A DNA stretch of 64,000 nt, taken from positions 1 through 64,000 of the forward strand of contig JACOSV010000028.1 in assembly GCA_016178725.1 (NCBI GenBank), read 5' to 3'. Made by a program: the position numbers and the translations under genes. This stretch comes from Candidatus Eiseniibacteriota bacterium. Lineage in GTDB: Bacteria; Eisenbacteria; RBG-16-71-46. Below are positions 1-7,547 of the stretch, one piece after another. The notes beneath the pieces were generated by a model. The model was not told where the DNA came from. It did not search any database and was given only the letters and a program-made list of their open reading frames with translations. How positions within the stretch are numbered: position 1 is the stretch's first letter; every line of letters starts with the position of its first letter.

Positions 1-136
1 CACTGCGAGGCGTGCTCACCCTCGTGCTCCCAGACCATCCGAACCGAACGCTCACGTACCTCTGGCGAGTACCTGCTTGGACGTCCCATGACCCCATCCT
101 CTCAAGCAATGGAGCCTCCGGGAATCCCGGCGCGGT
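1..136. other. unassigned left edge
   Basis: No frame here looks coding on either strand, and no RNA gene or clear repeat is visible. It lies just downstream of the truncated methyltransferase on the minus strand. The expected continuation of that gene is not present, so this is sequence on the far side of a rearrangement or decay point. Confidence 0.4.
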
Positions 137-307
137 TCAGAGCCGCAAACGTGCGATGTCGTCGCGAAGCTCGGCGGCGGAGACCCAGGAGTGCTGACCG
201 ATGTCTTCTCCGTAGGCTTCCGCCCGGAGTCGACGGGTCAGCGTCGAGTCAAACTCCTTGTAGAAGGAGTCGTAGCCTTGCGCTTCGGAAGGGCCAGGGG
301 CGTTCAT
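137..307 (-). pseudogene. truncated class I methyltransferase, N-terminal remnant
   Basis: Reading leftward from the ATG at 307 gives 56 residues ending at TGA 139-137. The text FYKEFDS, RRLRAEAYGEDIGQHSW and ELRDDIARL resembles the N-terminal helical part of a family of SAM-dependent methyltransferases, where a glycine-rich LDLGCG motif normally follows at once. Here the frame stops after RLRL, and the sequence beyond encodes nothing resembling the SAM-binding fold. No Shine-Dalgarno precedes the ATG. Family recognition is from memory of the N-terminal pattern, so it is moderately sure. The protein cannot bind SAM as it stands. Confidence 0.55.
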
Positions 308-346
308 GGGGAGGGACCTATCACCGCCAGGAAGCCACTCGGCGAC

Positions 347-1252
347 TCACCGATAGAGGGCCTTGAGTCGTCCCCACGTCGAGGTCGCGGTGTTCGTCAG
401 GCCGAGGTCGATGGCGCGGACGGCGTCGTTCGTCTCATCGGCGATGTACAGCGTGCCGCCCACGATCGCCAGTCCCGTCGGCGCATTGAACCGCGAGGTC
501 AGCAGGGGGCCGTTGACGAGGCCCGCGACGCCGGTGCCTGCGAACGTCGCATGCGATCCGTCGGGAAAGATGCGGACGATCGTGTTGAAATCGTATGTCG
601 CGGCGAACCACCCGCCCGAGAAATCCGTCTGGAGCGAGAGCAATCGAGGCAGCCCCGTCGCGAAGGTGGTGATGGGCGCCCCACCGGGCCCCACCGCGTA
701 GACCGTGCCTTCTTCAGATCCCATGTACAGCGTGCCGTCGCTCGTCATCCGGAGCGCGGCTAGGCGGTTGTGAGCCGTCGTTCCCGGCATGATCGCGTAC
801 GTGGCCGTGTCGCCCGCGGGCGTGATCTTGTACGCGTGCAGGTTGGAATAGTCACCAACGTACAGGTTGCCTGCCGCATCCCGGGTCATCGGCGCCGGTG
901 CAAACACGTGCGCGAAGTCGCTCTTCACGTGGGCGGGCGTGATCTTCCAGATCTTGTTGGCGCCGTAGTCCGATGCGTAGAGGTTGCCGGCGTCGTCGAG
1001 GGCCATTTCGATGATGTCCGTGAACCCGCTGGCGATGAACGTGGGCACGTTGCTGGGCGGCGTGAAGCGAACGATCTGCCCCGTCGTGAAGCGCTGGGAG
1101 AGGTAGAGATTCCCATTGCCGTCGGCGAGCAGGCCGCGGGCGACGTTGTACCCGCTGGCGAACGTCGTGACGTTTTGGGCGAACGACGGCGCAGCGGACG
1201 CCAACAGAAGCCCTAGAAGCGCGGTTGCGAAGGCGGAACGCGGCACGAGCAT
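347..1252 (-). CDS. secreted NHL/SMP-30-like beta-propeller protein
   Basis: 301 residues from the ATG at 1252. An upstream in-frame start would add 20 residues ahead of an obvious Sec signal peptide, so the inner start is preferred. After the signal (AAPSFAQ cleavage region) come repeated blades of the type DGNGNLYLS, DDAGNLYASDYG, DAAGNLYVGDY, SDGTLYMGS and GGTLYIADETNDAVRAID, which are NHL/gluconolactonase-like propeller repeats. It is probably periplasmic or exported. No catalytic residues can be assigned, and propellers of this kind may bind ligands or act as lactonases. It stands alone on the minus strand with no clear operon partner. Confidence 0.75.
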   Translation of the reverse strand: MLVPRSAFATALLGLLLASAAPSFAQNVTTFASGYNVARGLLADGNGNLYLSQRFTTGQIVRFTPPSNVPTFIASGFTDIIEMALDDAGNLYASDYGANKIWKITPAHVKSDFAHVFAPAPMTRDAAGNLYVGDYSNLHAYKITPAGDTATYAIMPGTTAHNRLAALRMTSDGTLYMGSEEGTVYAVGPGGAPITTFATGLPRLLSLQTDFSGGWFAATYDFNTIVRIFPDGSHATFAGTGVAGLVNGPLLTSRFNAPTGLAIVGGTLYIADETNDAVRAIDLGLTNTATSTWGRLKALYR

Positions 1253-1390
1253 GGGGCGCCTCAGGCACTTGTGGGGTTGGAGTGGCCCAGGATGGGCCGG
1301 CGATGGGGGCAAGTGGCGCCTCTCATCCTTGTGCTCCAGCCCATGAGTGTAGGGTTGGCGAAACGAGAGGCCAAAGGAATTCCGCCCTGG

Positions 1391-1804
1391 CTATCGCGTC
1401 CGCTTGGTCCGCTTCGGCTGGCTCTTGCCCTCGAGATTGAGCGCGACCGCGGCGCGGATGAGAGCTTTCAAGGCCGTCTCATCGATCTCGTCGCCTTCGT
1501 GGATGTCGATCGCGCGCCGGGCGTTCCCCTCGAGGCTGGAGTTGAAGAGCCGGGAAGGGTCCTTCAACGCGGCACCCCTTGCGAAGGTCATCTTGACGGC
1601 GTTCTTGTACGACTCTCCGGTGCAGATGATGCCGCCGTGGGACCAGACGGGATTCATCCACTTCCACTCTTCGACGATCTCGGCGTCCGCCTTGCGGATG
1701 ATGCCGCGAACCTTGGCGAGCGTCCTCCCGCGCCAGTCTCCGAGTTCCTTGATCCTCTCGTCGATCAGCGCAGAGGCGGATTCCACCGGGACGGATCTCT
1801 TCAT
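1391..1804 (-). CDS. DUF1801 (YdhG-like) domain protein
   Basis: 137 residues. The ATG at 1804 is chosen because an AGGAGG lies five bases before it; the GTG six bases upstream overlaps that site. The pattern IDERIKELGDWRG, EEWKWMNPVWSHGGIICTGE, KMTFARGAAL and DPSRLFNSSLEGN is typical of the DUF1801 / iron-chaperone-like fold, a small alpha/beta protein of uncertain biochemical role. The C-terminus is basic (KRTKRTR). It sits 10 bases beyond the stop of the upstream NADP-oxidoreductase gene and is probably co-transcribed with it. Confidence 0.8.
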   Translation of the reverse strand: MKRSVPVESASALIDERIKELGDWRGRTLAKVRGIIRKADAEIVEEWKWMNPVWSHGGIICTGESYKNAVKMTFARGAALKDPSRLFNSSLEGNARRAIDIHEGDEIDETALKALIRAAVALNLEGKSQPKRTKRTR

Positions 1805-1813
1805 GTGCACCTC

Positions 1814-2458
1814 CTATCTCCCGCGCCACTCGAAACGATACGCCAGCTCCGGCCCCCGATCGCCCTCGTACGCGAGCTGCGCGATCAGGAGCGTGAACGG
1901 CTCCATGTTGCGCGCCATGCGCAGCGGTCCGGCATCCACCGGCTCGAATCCCACGTCGCGGATCAGGCGCGCGGCGACTTTCTTGGCGCCCGTGTCGTCG
2001 CCGCAGTAGAGGAGCGAGGGACGCGGCCGCTTGCGGCGGGACGCGAACACGTCGAACAGCACTTCGCTCGGCACCGTGCCGAACGCGGCGACGACGCGGG
2101 CCGTGCGAACCTTCCTCGCGAGGGCCTCCGCGCCCGAGGACGTGTGGGCGATCGCGAGGTCCGTGTCGTTCGCATTCATCGGCAGCGAGCAGCTCACGAT
2201 GACCTTGCCGGCCAGATCGCCGGCCCGCTTCAGCACATCGCCGACGCGCGACCAGTGCACCGCGAGCAGGACGGCATCCGCCTCGCGCGCGGCCTCTCGG
2301 GGCGTCCCGGCTCGAGCGCGCCCTCCCGCCTCGCGGGCGAGGCGCTTCAGCTTCCGTTCGCTGCGGGAGTAGCTGAAGACCACGTCGTGACCGGCCCGGG
2401 CGAAGAGGGTGCCGAGCTTCGCCCCCATGAGTCCGGAACCGAGGATGCCGACGCGCAT
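1814..2458 (-). CDS. NADPH-dependent F420 reductase-like NAD(P)-binding protein
   Basis: 214 residues with a strong AGGAGGA ahead of the ATG. The N-terminus MRVGILGSGLMGAKLG is a Rossmann GxGxxG motif, followed by FSYSRSERKLKRLARE, an NADP-type phosphate-binding strand (S-R-S). The family (coenzyme-F420-dependent NADP oxidoreductase, PF03807) includes reductases acting on F420 and many uncharacterised dinucleotide-binding proteins. The LLM-class enzyme at 3472 belongs to a superfamily that often uses F420 or FMN, so an F420 link is possible. No F420 biosynthesis gene is visible here to support it. Cytosolic. Confidence 0.8.
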   Translation of the reverse strand: MRVGILGSGLMGAKLGTLFARAGHDVVFSYSRSERKLKRLAREAGGRARAGTPREAAREADAVLLAVHWSRVGDVLKRAGDLAGKVIVSCSLPMNANDTDLAIAHTSSGAEALARKVRTARVVAAFGTVPSEVLFDVFASRRKRPRPSLLYCGDDTGAKKVAARLIRDVGFEPVDAGPLRMARNMEPFTLLIAQLAYEGDRGPELAYRFEWRGR

Positions 2459-2490
2459 GGAGATCTCCTCCTATCGCTTGGATCTCGCCG

Positions 2491-2841
2491 CTACGGCGCG
2501 CGCCGGCGTTTCTTCTGGCGCACGCGAGCCGGCTTCAACCCTCGCCCCCATCGTTCGATCGCCTGCGCGACGTCACCGAACGAACGCCCGCTCTCGGTCA
2601 GCTCGTACGTCACGCGCACCGGCGGACCGGCCGCGACGCGGCGCAGCACGAGGCCGCGAGCCTCCAGCTCCTTGAGGCGCCCGGACAGCATCTTGTCGGC
2701 GGGGCCGCGCGTACGGTCGCGGATCTCCGTGAACCGGAAAGGCCCGCCCTGGAGCGAGTTCAAGATCAAGGCGCACCACGGCTTTCCCAGCACTTCGAGG
2801 GCGAGCTGGAATGTCGCGCAGTGGGAGTCGACGTGTTTCAT
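2491..2841 (-). CDS. HxlR/DUF24 family winged-helix transcriptional regulator
   Basis: 116 residues. CATFQLALEVLGKPWCALILNSLQ is the signature start of HxlR regulators, with the redox-sensitive Cys near residue 8 that many members carry and a second Cys at 23. The recognition helix region RFTEIRDRT and the wing ELEARGLVLRRV follow, and the tail is very basic (RVRQKKRRR). The gene is divergent from the DoxX/LLM pair, and a dyad-symmetric site lies between them. It therefore probably represses, or responds to electrophile or redox stress at, that promoter. The longer in-frame extension upstream of the ATG at 2841 lacks homology and is not used. Confidence 0.88.
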   Translation of the reverse strand: MKHVDSHCATFQLALEVLGKPWCALILNSLQGGPFRFTEIRDRTRGPADKMLSGRLKELEARGLVLRRVAAGPPVRVTYELTESGRSFGDVAQAIERWGRGLKPARVRQKKRRRAP

Positions 2842-2891
2842 GGCGCCAGTTTGCGACCTCCACTTCCTTCTGTAAAGCGAGCGACCCGTGA

Positions 2892-2940
2892 ATCGTTTCC
2901 TGTGATGCGCTATCCAATAGATAGTCGCAGTCGAAACGAT
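2892..2940. promoter_or_regulatory. nested inverted repeats, probable HxlR operator
   Basis: Two almost co-centred dyads lie in the 118-base gap between the HxlR gene and doxX. The outer arms are ATCGTTTC (2892-2899) and GAAACGAT (2933-2940), a perfect 8-base pair. The inner arms are TGCGCTATC (2906-2914) and GATAGTCGCA (2920-2929), symmetrical apart from one extra base. Operators of HxlR-family regulators are short AT-richer dyads in divergent promoters, and this is the only AT-rich stretch nearby. The assignment to the adjacent regulator is inference. Confidence 0.6.
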
Positions 2941-2959
2941 AGCACAGGAGGAGGGCGTC

Positions 2960-3475
2960 ATGGATCTCGGTCTGCTGGTTCTTCGGCTCGTGCTGGGGCT
3001 CACGCTCGCGGCGCACGGCGCGCAGAAGCTGTTCGGTTGGTTCGGTGGGTACGGCCTCGACGGCACGGGCGGTTTCATGGAGCAGCTCGGGTTCCGCCCC
3101 GGCCGGCGCGCCGCGCTCATGGCGGGACTCTCGGAAGCGGCCGGCGGCGCGCTTCTGGCGCTGGGCGCGGCGACACCGCTGGCGGCGGCGCTCATCATCG
3201 GCGTGATGAGCGTCGCCATCGTCACCGTGCACTGGTCGAAGGGCTTCTTCAACCACAACGGCGGGTACGAGTTTCCACTCGCTCTGGCCGTCGGCGCGGT
3301 GAGCATCGTGGTCACCGGCGCGGGACGCTACTCGGTCGACGCGTGGCTCGGGCGTGAGTACGCGGGGCTCGGCTGGGGGCTCGCATCGCTCGCCGTCGGC
3401 GCGATCGGCGCGACGCTGCAGGTCGCCAGCCGCCATCGCGAGCCGGCGGTCCACACTGAGGCCAAGACCGCGTGA
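2960..3475 (+). CDS. DoxX family membrane protein
   Basis: 171 residues, four predicted membrane helices. The N-terminal LVLRLVLGLTLAAHGAQKLFGWFGG is the DoxX signature (R...G...HG.QKL.GWFGG). Family members are small inner-membrane proteins linked to redox or thiol-stress responses, some as quinol-oxidase-associated subunits, but most are unassigned. AGGAGG sits just before the ATG. The stop overlaps the GTG of the next gene (GTGA at 3472-3475), so the two are translationally coupled and probably share control by the divergent HxlR regulator. Confidence 0.88.
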   Translation: MDLGLLVLRLVLGLTLAAHGAQKLFGWFGGYGLDGTGGFMEQLGFRPGRRAALMAGLSEAAGGALLALGAATPLAAALIIGVMSVAIVTVHWSKGFFNHNGGYEFPLALAVGAVSIVVTGAGRYSVDAWLGREYAGLGWGLASLAVGAIGATLQVASRHREPAVHTEAKTA

Positions 3476-4515
3476 TCGAGATCGGCATCGACAGCTTCGC
3501 CGCGGCGTTCACCGAGGACAGCCGTGCGGTCCGCGCGCCCGATCGACTGCGTGACCTGATCGGACAGGTCGAGCGCGCGGATCAGGCGGGGCTCCACTCG
3601 TTCGGCATTGGGGAGCACCACCGCCGGGAGTTCCTCGACTCCGCCCCCACCGTGATCCTGGGCGCGGCGGCCGTGCGCACGACGCGCATCCGCCTCTCCA
3701 GCGCGGTCACGGTGTTGAGCGCCGCCGATCCGGTGCGGCTATTCGAGGAGTTCGCGACGCTCGACCTGCTCTCCGACGGACGCGCCGAGATGGTGGTCGG
3801 CCGCGGCTCGTCGATCGAGGCGTTTCCGCTCTTCGGCTTCGACCTCGACGACTACGACGCGCTGTTCGCGGAGAAGCTCGATCTGCTGCTCAAGCTGCGC
3901 GAACACGAGCACGTCACCTGGACGGGCCGCTTCCGTCCGACGCTCACCGGACAGGGCGTCTACCCGCGGCCGGTGCAGGAACGGCTGCCCATCTGGGTCG
4001 GGGTCGGCGGCACGCCGGAGTCGTTCGAGCGCGCGGGCCGACTCGGGTTGCCCCTCATGGTCGCGATCATCGGCGGCGAGACGCGGCGCTTCCGTCCGCT
4101 CGTGGATCTCTATCGCGAAGCGGGGCGGCGCGCCGGTCATCCGCCCGAGCGGCTCTCGGTCGGCATGCACTCCCCGGGCTACGTCGCCGAAACAACGGAG
4201 CAAGCGGTGGCCGAGTTCCTTCCGGGGTGGATGCGCGCGATGAACGAGGTCGGCAAGGAACGCGGCTGGGGCGTCATGCGGCGCGAGCACTTCGAGGCGC
4301 AGCGCGGGCCGCACGGAGCGCTGCTCGTCGGCGATCCGGACGAGGTCGCGGCGAAGATCCTCCGGCACAGCGAGGCGTTGGGCGGGCTCTCTCGCGTCAC
4401 GTTCCAGATGAACGCCGCGTCGTTGCCGCACGAGAAGATGATCCGCGCGATCGATCTGATCGGGTCGCGCGTGATCCCGGCGCTCGCCTCGTCGGCTGGA
4501 ACTTCGGTGTCCTGA
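3472..4515 (+). CDS. LLM class flavin-dependent oxidoreductase (luciferase-like)
   Basis: 347 residues starting at a GTG that overlaps the doxX stop. MIEIGIDSFA, SFGIGEHHRREF, LSSAVTVLSAADPVRLFEEFATLDLLSDGRAEMVVGRGS and PIWVGVGGTPESFERAGRLGLPL are the classic motifs of bacterial-luciferase-like TIM-barrel monooxygenases (PF00296). These are FMN- or F420-dependent. The substrate is unknown. Coupling to DoxX behind an HxlR-type operator suggests a role in reducing or oxidising an electrophilic or xenobiotic compound, which is inference from context. Confidence 0.88.
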   Translation: MIEIGIDSFAAAFTEDSRAVRAPDRLRDLIGQVERADQAGLHSFGIGEHHRREFLDSAPTVILGAAAVRTTRIRLSSAVTVLSAADPVRLFEEFATLDLLSDGRAEMVVGRGSSIEAFPLFGFDLDDYDALFAEKLDLLLKLREHEHVTWTGRFRPTLTGQGVYPRPVQERLPIWVGVGGTPESFERAGRLGLPLMVAIIGGETRRFRPLVDLYREAGRRAGHPPERLSVGMHSPGYVAETTEQAVAEFLPGWMRAMNEVGKERGWGVMRREHFEAQRGPHGALLVGDPDEVAAKILRHSEALGGLSRVTFQMNAASLPHEKMIRAIDLIGSRVIPALASSAGTSVS

Positions 4516-4522
4516 TGGCCTG

Positions 4523-5722
4523 CTACCCTCCCGCCGATTTGATCATCAGTCCTGCGATCCCGGCCGCGAGAATGAGCAAGGGCTCGGGCAACTTCCTCGA
4601 GACGCTCGATAACACCAGCGCGACGACAAAGATCACGGTAGTCGGCACGTCGAAGATCGCTCGGCGCCCCAGAACGAACGCCGCGCCGGCGATGGCGCCG
4701 CACGCAGCGGCCGTCACGCCGTTCACGAACGCCTTGACCGATCGATTCTCCGCGTAGCGCCGATAGTGTGGCGCGAGCACGACGACGAAGAGATAACAGG
4801 GCAGGAACACGCCGAGCGCTGCGGCGAGCGCCCCGCCGAGCCCGGCGACGAGATAGCCGATGAATGCCACGGTGATCACGACCGGGCCGGGAGTGATCAT
4901 CGCGACCGCCACCGCGTCGAGGAACTGGCGATCGTTGAGCCAATGGAACTGGCCGACGACGCCGCCGCGAAGGAACGGCACGATCGCGAGCCCGCTGCCG
5001 AATACGAAGACGCCCGCCTCGCCGAAGTAAGTGGCGACGCGCATCAGCGTCGTCCACGCCGCCGGACCGTGGATGCCCTGGAGGAACCAGGGTGGCAGGC
5101 CGCCGAGCGCGACCATCGCGACGCCCGACGGCCGGCGCGGCGGAGCCTTGATCAGCAGTGCCGCGATTCCGCTCGAGGCGAACACCCAGACGATCTCGCG
5201 CTCCGTCCACGCGGTCACCACGGCATTGATCGCCAGAATCGCCCAGAGCAGCCAGTCCTTGGCGACGGTCTTACGGACGAGCTTGAAGGCGCTGCGCAGG
5301 ATGACGGCGATGACGGCCGCGCCGATACCGTAGAAGGCGCCCTGCATCCAGGCGAGGCCGCCGAAGCGCACGTAGAACACAGCGAGGAGGAGCACCATGA
5401 CGAAGGACGGCAGGATGAAGGCGACTGCGATCACGGTGGCGCCCGCGATGCCGCCGCGGACCCACCCGAGGTACATCGCGAGCTGTGCGGCGAGCGGGCC
5501 GGGTGAGAGCTGAGCCAGGGCCAACCCCTGGACGTAGTCATCGCTCGTGATCCAGCGGCGACGCTCGACCAGGTCCCGCTGCATGCTGGCTGCGAGCGCG
5601 ATTGGGCCGCCGAAGCCGAGCGTCCCCAGTAGCAGGAAGTACGCGGCGAGCTGCTTCAGACTGGACGGCCGTTCAGGCGCATTCGACGCCGCGCCCGAAG
5701 GCGTTGCCTCCGTACGGGTCAC
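4523..5722 (-). CDS. chrA: chromate transporter, two-domain ChrA type
   Basis: 399 residues with the GTG at 5722 as the likely start, just past the stop of the upstream gene. An open frame continues further but overlaps that gene. It holds two CHR domains of opposite topology: FLLLGTLGFGGPIALAA with LAQLSPGPLAAQLAMYLGW in the first half, and TYFGEAGVFVFGSGLAIVPFL with MITPGPVVI in the second. About ten to twelve membrane helices. The long-chain CHR family exports chromate or related oxyanions across the inner membrane. It is the last gene of a leftward operon whose other members (YncE-like, MaoC) give no clue to substrate, so true chromate specificity is unproven. Confidence 0.85.
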   Translation of the reverse strand: MTRTEATPSGAASNAPERPSSLKQLAAYFLLLGTLGFGGPIALAASMQRDLVERRRWITSDDYVQGLALAQLSPGPLAAQLAMYLGWVRGGIAGATVIAVAFILPSFVMVLLLAVFYVRFGGLAWMQGAFYGIGAAVIAVILRSAFKLVRKTVAKDWLLWAILAINAVVTAWTEREIVWVFASSGIAALLIKAPPRRPSGVAMVALGGLPPWFLQGIHGPAAWTTLMRVATYFGEAGVFVFGSGLAIVPFLRGGVVGQFHWLNDRQFLDAVAVAMITPGPVVITVAFIGYLVAGLGGALAAALGVFLPCYLFVVVLAPHYRRYAENRSVKAFVNGVTAAACGAIAGAAFVLGRRAIFDVPTTVIFVVALVLSSVSRKLPEPLLILAAGIAGLMIKSAGG

Positions 5723-5730
5723 GAGCTCTT

Positions 5731-6738
5731 CTAGGGCTTCTGGCCGGCCATGATCCGCAACACGGGATGCCCACCGACGTCTTGCAGCGGGAAGTAGACG
5801 AGGTGGGTGCGCGGATCCACCGATACCGTGTGACCGTGTGGGAGCGTCACCTGGCCGGCGAGCGCGAGCTTCCCCGCGACCTCCGAGAACACCGTGACCG
5901 GGCCCGACTCCGCCGCGACGTAGAGGCGCCGCCAATCGGGGTCGAAGGCCAGCACATCCGGGTCATCCCCGACCGGCTGCCGGTCGACGACCTTCCACGT
6001 CCGTAGGTCCACGGCCTGAAGCGTGGCATTGCCTTCGCTGGCCACGAACAGCAGGCGTCGCGTCGCGTCCACCGACATGCCGTGAGGATGTGACGCTCCG
6101 GAGAGATCGTGCCGCGCCACGATGCGATCGAGCGTGGGATCGATTTCGACGACCTGGTTCTTGGTCTGCACGGCCACGAGGATGTGCGCGCTCGCCGGAT
6201 CGTAGAGCGTGTTCCCCGCCTCCCCTCCGAGATCGATCGTCGTGACGACCCTGTCGGATTCGCCGTCGATCACGAGCTCGCCTCGGCCCGATTCGTCCGA
6301 GACGTACACCTTCTTCACCCCCGGCGCGTAGGCGATGCCGTCCGGGAACCCGATCGCGCCGACGCGCGCCTCCACGGTCAGCGTGCGAGCATTGATGACC
6401 GCGACGTGATGATGGCCGGGAACCGACGCGTACACCTTGCCGAGCGTCGGTACGCACCACACGCCGGTCACGCGCGGCAGATCGCGGACGGTGCCGACGA
6501 TCGTCCGCGTCGTGAGGTCGAGTACCAGAACCTCGCCGGCGTTCATGTGCGAGAAGTAGAGACGGTTCGCAGTCGTGTCGATCGTCTGGTAGTCGAACCG
6601 GACGGCGGGCCCGGGAAGGGCAACGTCCGTCACCTGCTCAAGCACCGGCGCAAGCACGCCGGCCGCCGTGGCCCGCGAAACGACCAGCGCGATGGCGACG
6701 CACGTGATCGCCGCGATGGCGCGCGCACGGCCGATCAT
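5731..6738 (-). CDS. secreted YncE-like beta-propeller protein
   Basis: 335 residues beginning with a Sec signal peptide (AITCVAIALVVSRATA). The rest is repeated YVTN/YncE-type blades: TTANRLYFSHMNAGEVLVLD, LGKVYASVPGHHHVAVINART, PGVKKVYVSDESGRGELVID, LYDPASAHILVAVQTKNQVVEID and RRLYVAAESGPVTVFSE. This is a seven-bladed propeller fold located in the periplasm or outside. Members bind metals, nucleotides or other partners, but no catalytic function can be read here. The start codon overlaps the stop of the MaoC gene (ATGA at 6735-6738), and chrA follows nine bases after its end. Confidence 0.82.
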   Translation of the reverse strand: MIGRARAIAAITCVAIALVVSRATAAGVLAPVLEQVTDVALPGPAVRFDYQTIDTTANRLYFSHMNAGEVLVLDLTTRTIVGTVRDLPRVTGVWCVPTLGKVYASVPGHHHVAVINARTLTVEARVGAIGFPDGIAYAPGVKKVYVSDESGRGELVIDGESDRVVTTIDLGGEAGNTLYDPASAHILVAVQTKNQVVEIDPTLDRIVARHDLSGASHPHGMSVDATRRLLFVASEGNATLQAVDLRTWKVVDRQPVGDDPDVLAFDPDWRRLYVAAESGPVTVFSEVAGKLALAGQVTLPHGHTVSVDPRTHLVYFPLQDVGGHPVLRIMAGQKP

Positions 6739-7211
6739 CGTGGGTGGTTCCGATCGAGCGTGCCACGCGGCAGCCCCAGCGCCATCGTGTAACAGACCGC
6801 GGTGCCCTCGAGCACCACGGTGCCGTCATCGCGCACGACACGCGTGATCAGCTCGGTGATCGGCTTGTCGGCGCGCACGGCCGTGACTTCGACCTGGCCG
6901 GTGATGGTGTCGCCGGGCCGCACCGGCGCCTTGAAGCTCCAGCTCACGTTGAGGAACACGGTGCCGGGTCCGGGCAGGTCTTCGGCCACCACGGCGTTCA
7001 GGATCGCGCTGGTCACGCCTCCCTGCACCACGATCCCGCCGAAGCGCGTCGCCCGCGCCGCGGCCTCGTCGTAGTGCAGCGGATTGCGGTCGCCGCTGAT
7101 CTCGGTGAACAGCTCGATGTCGCGTGCGGCTACGTGACGCGATCGCTCGGCCTTCTGCCCGACGCGCGGCGCGCCGTTCGGCCACGCGTCGCCGGCCGCC
7201 CGATCGCTCAT
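6735..7211 (-). CDS. MaoC-like hotdog dehydratase
   Basis: 158 residues. RDIELFTEISGDRNPLHYDEAAARATRFGGIVVQGG matches the hydratase-2 motif of MaoC and (R)-specific enoyl-CoA hydratases, with the catalytic Asp and His in GDRNPLH. The family hydrates trans-2-enoyl-CoA to (R)-3-hydroxyacyl-CoA. Single hotdog domain, full length, cytosolic. It lies 13 bases beyond the upstream small gene and overlaps the propeller gene by four bases. This is an odd pairing of a CoA enzyme with secreted and transport genes, so the operon's common purpose is unclear. Confidence 0.85.
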   Translation of the reverse strand: MSDRAAGDAWPNGAPRVGQKAERSRHVAARDIELFTEISGDRNPLHYDEAAARATRFGGIVVQGGVTSAILNAVVAEDLPGPGTVFLNVSWSFKAPVRPGDTITGQVEVTAVRADKPITELITRVVRDDGTVVLEGTAVCYTMALGLPRGTLDRNHPR

Positions 7212-7224
7212 TCCGGAACGATCG

Positions 7225-7512
7225 TTACGACGTCGCGGCCGGGTGCTTGCTCAAGATCGCGTCGATCTGGCTCAGCGAGAACTGGTTCAGGCTGATGATG
7301 CGCGCCGCGGACCGCAGGGCGGGCGGGACGATCGCCATCGCCTCGTTCTTGTCGGCCACGTCTACGACGATCCACGCACGATGATCGCCGTCCATGCAGC
7401 CCCAATCGGCACGGGTCAGGAGATGCGAGCCCGACGACAGGAACATCTTGACGACACGCGCGCACGCGGCCATTTCGGGCTCGTGCGGCACTTCGATCAG
7501 AAACCTGGCCAT
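7225..7512 (-). CDS. small uncharacterised protein, ferredoxin-like alpha/beta candidate
   Basis: 95 residues after a well-placed CAGGAGG. The sequence starts MARFLIEVPHE, has GSHLLTRADWGCMDGDHRAWIVVDVADKNEAM, and ends with a helix around SLSQIDAILSKH. The strand-helix pattern suggests a dimeric alpha+beta-barrel or muconolactone-isomerase-like fold, which I infer from pattern only. It is the first gene of the leftward run through MaoC, the propeller and chrA. I do not recognise a function. Confidence 0.65.
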   Translation of the reverse strand: MARFLIEVPHEPEMAACARVVKMFLSSGSHLLTRADWGCMDGDHRAWIVVDVADKNEAMAIVPPALRSAARIISLNQFSLSQIDAILSKHPAATS

Positions 7513-7547
7513 GTGTGCCTCCTGGTTGTCCCCGTCTCCGGATGATG

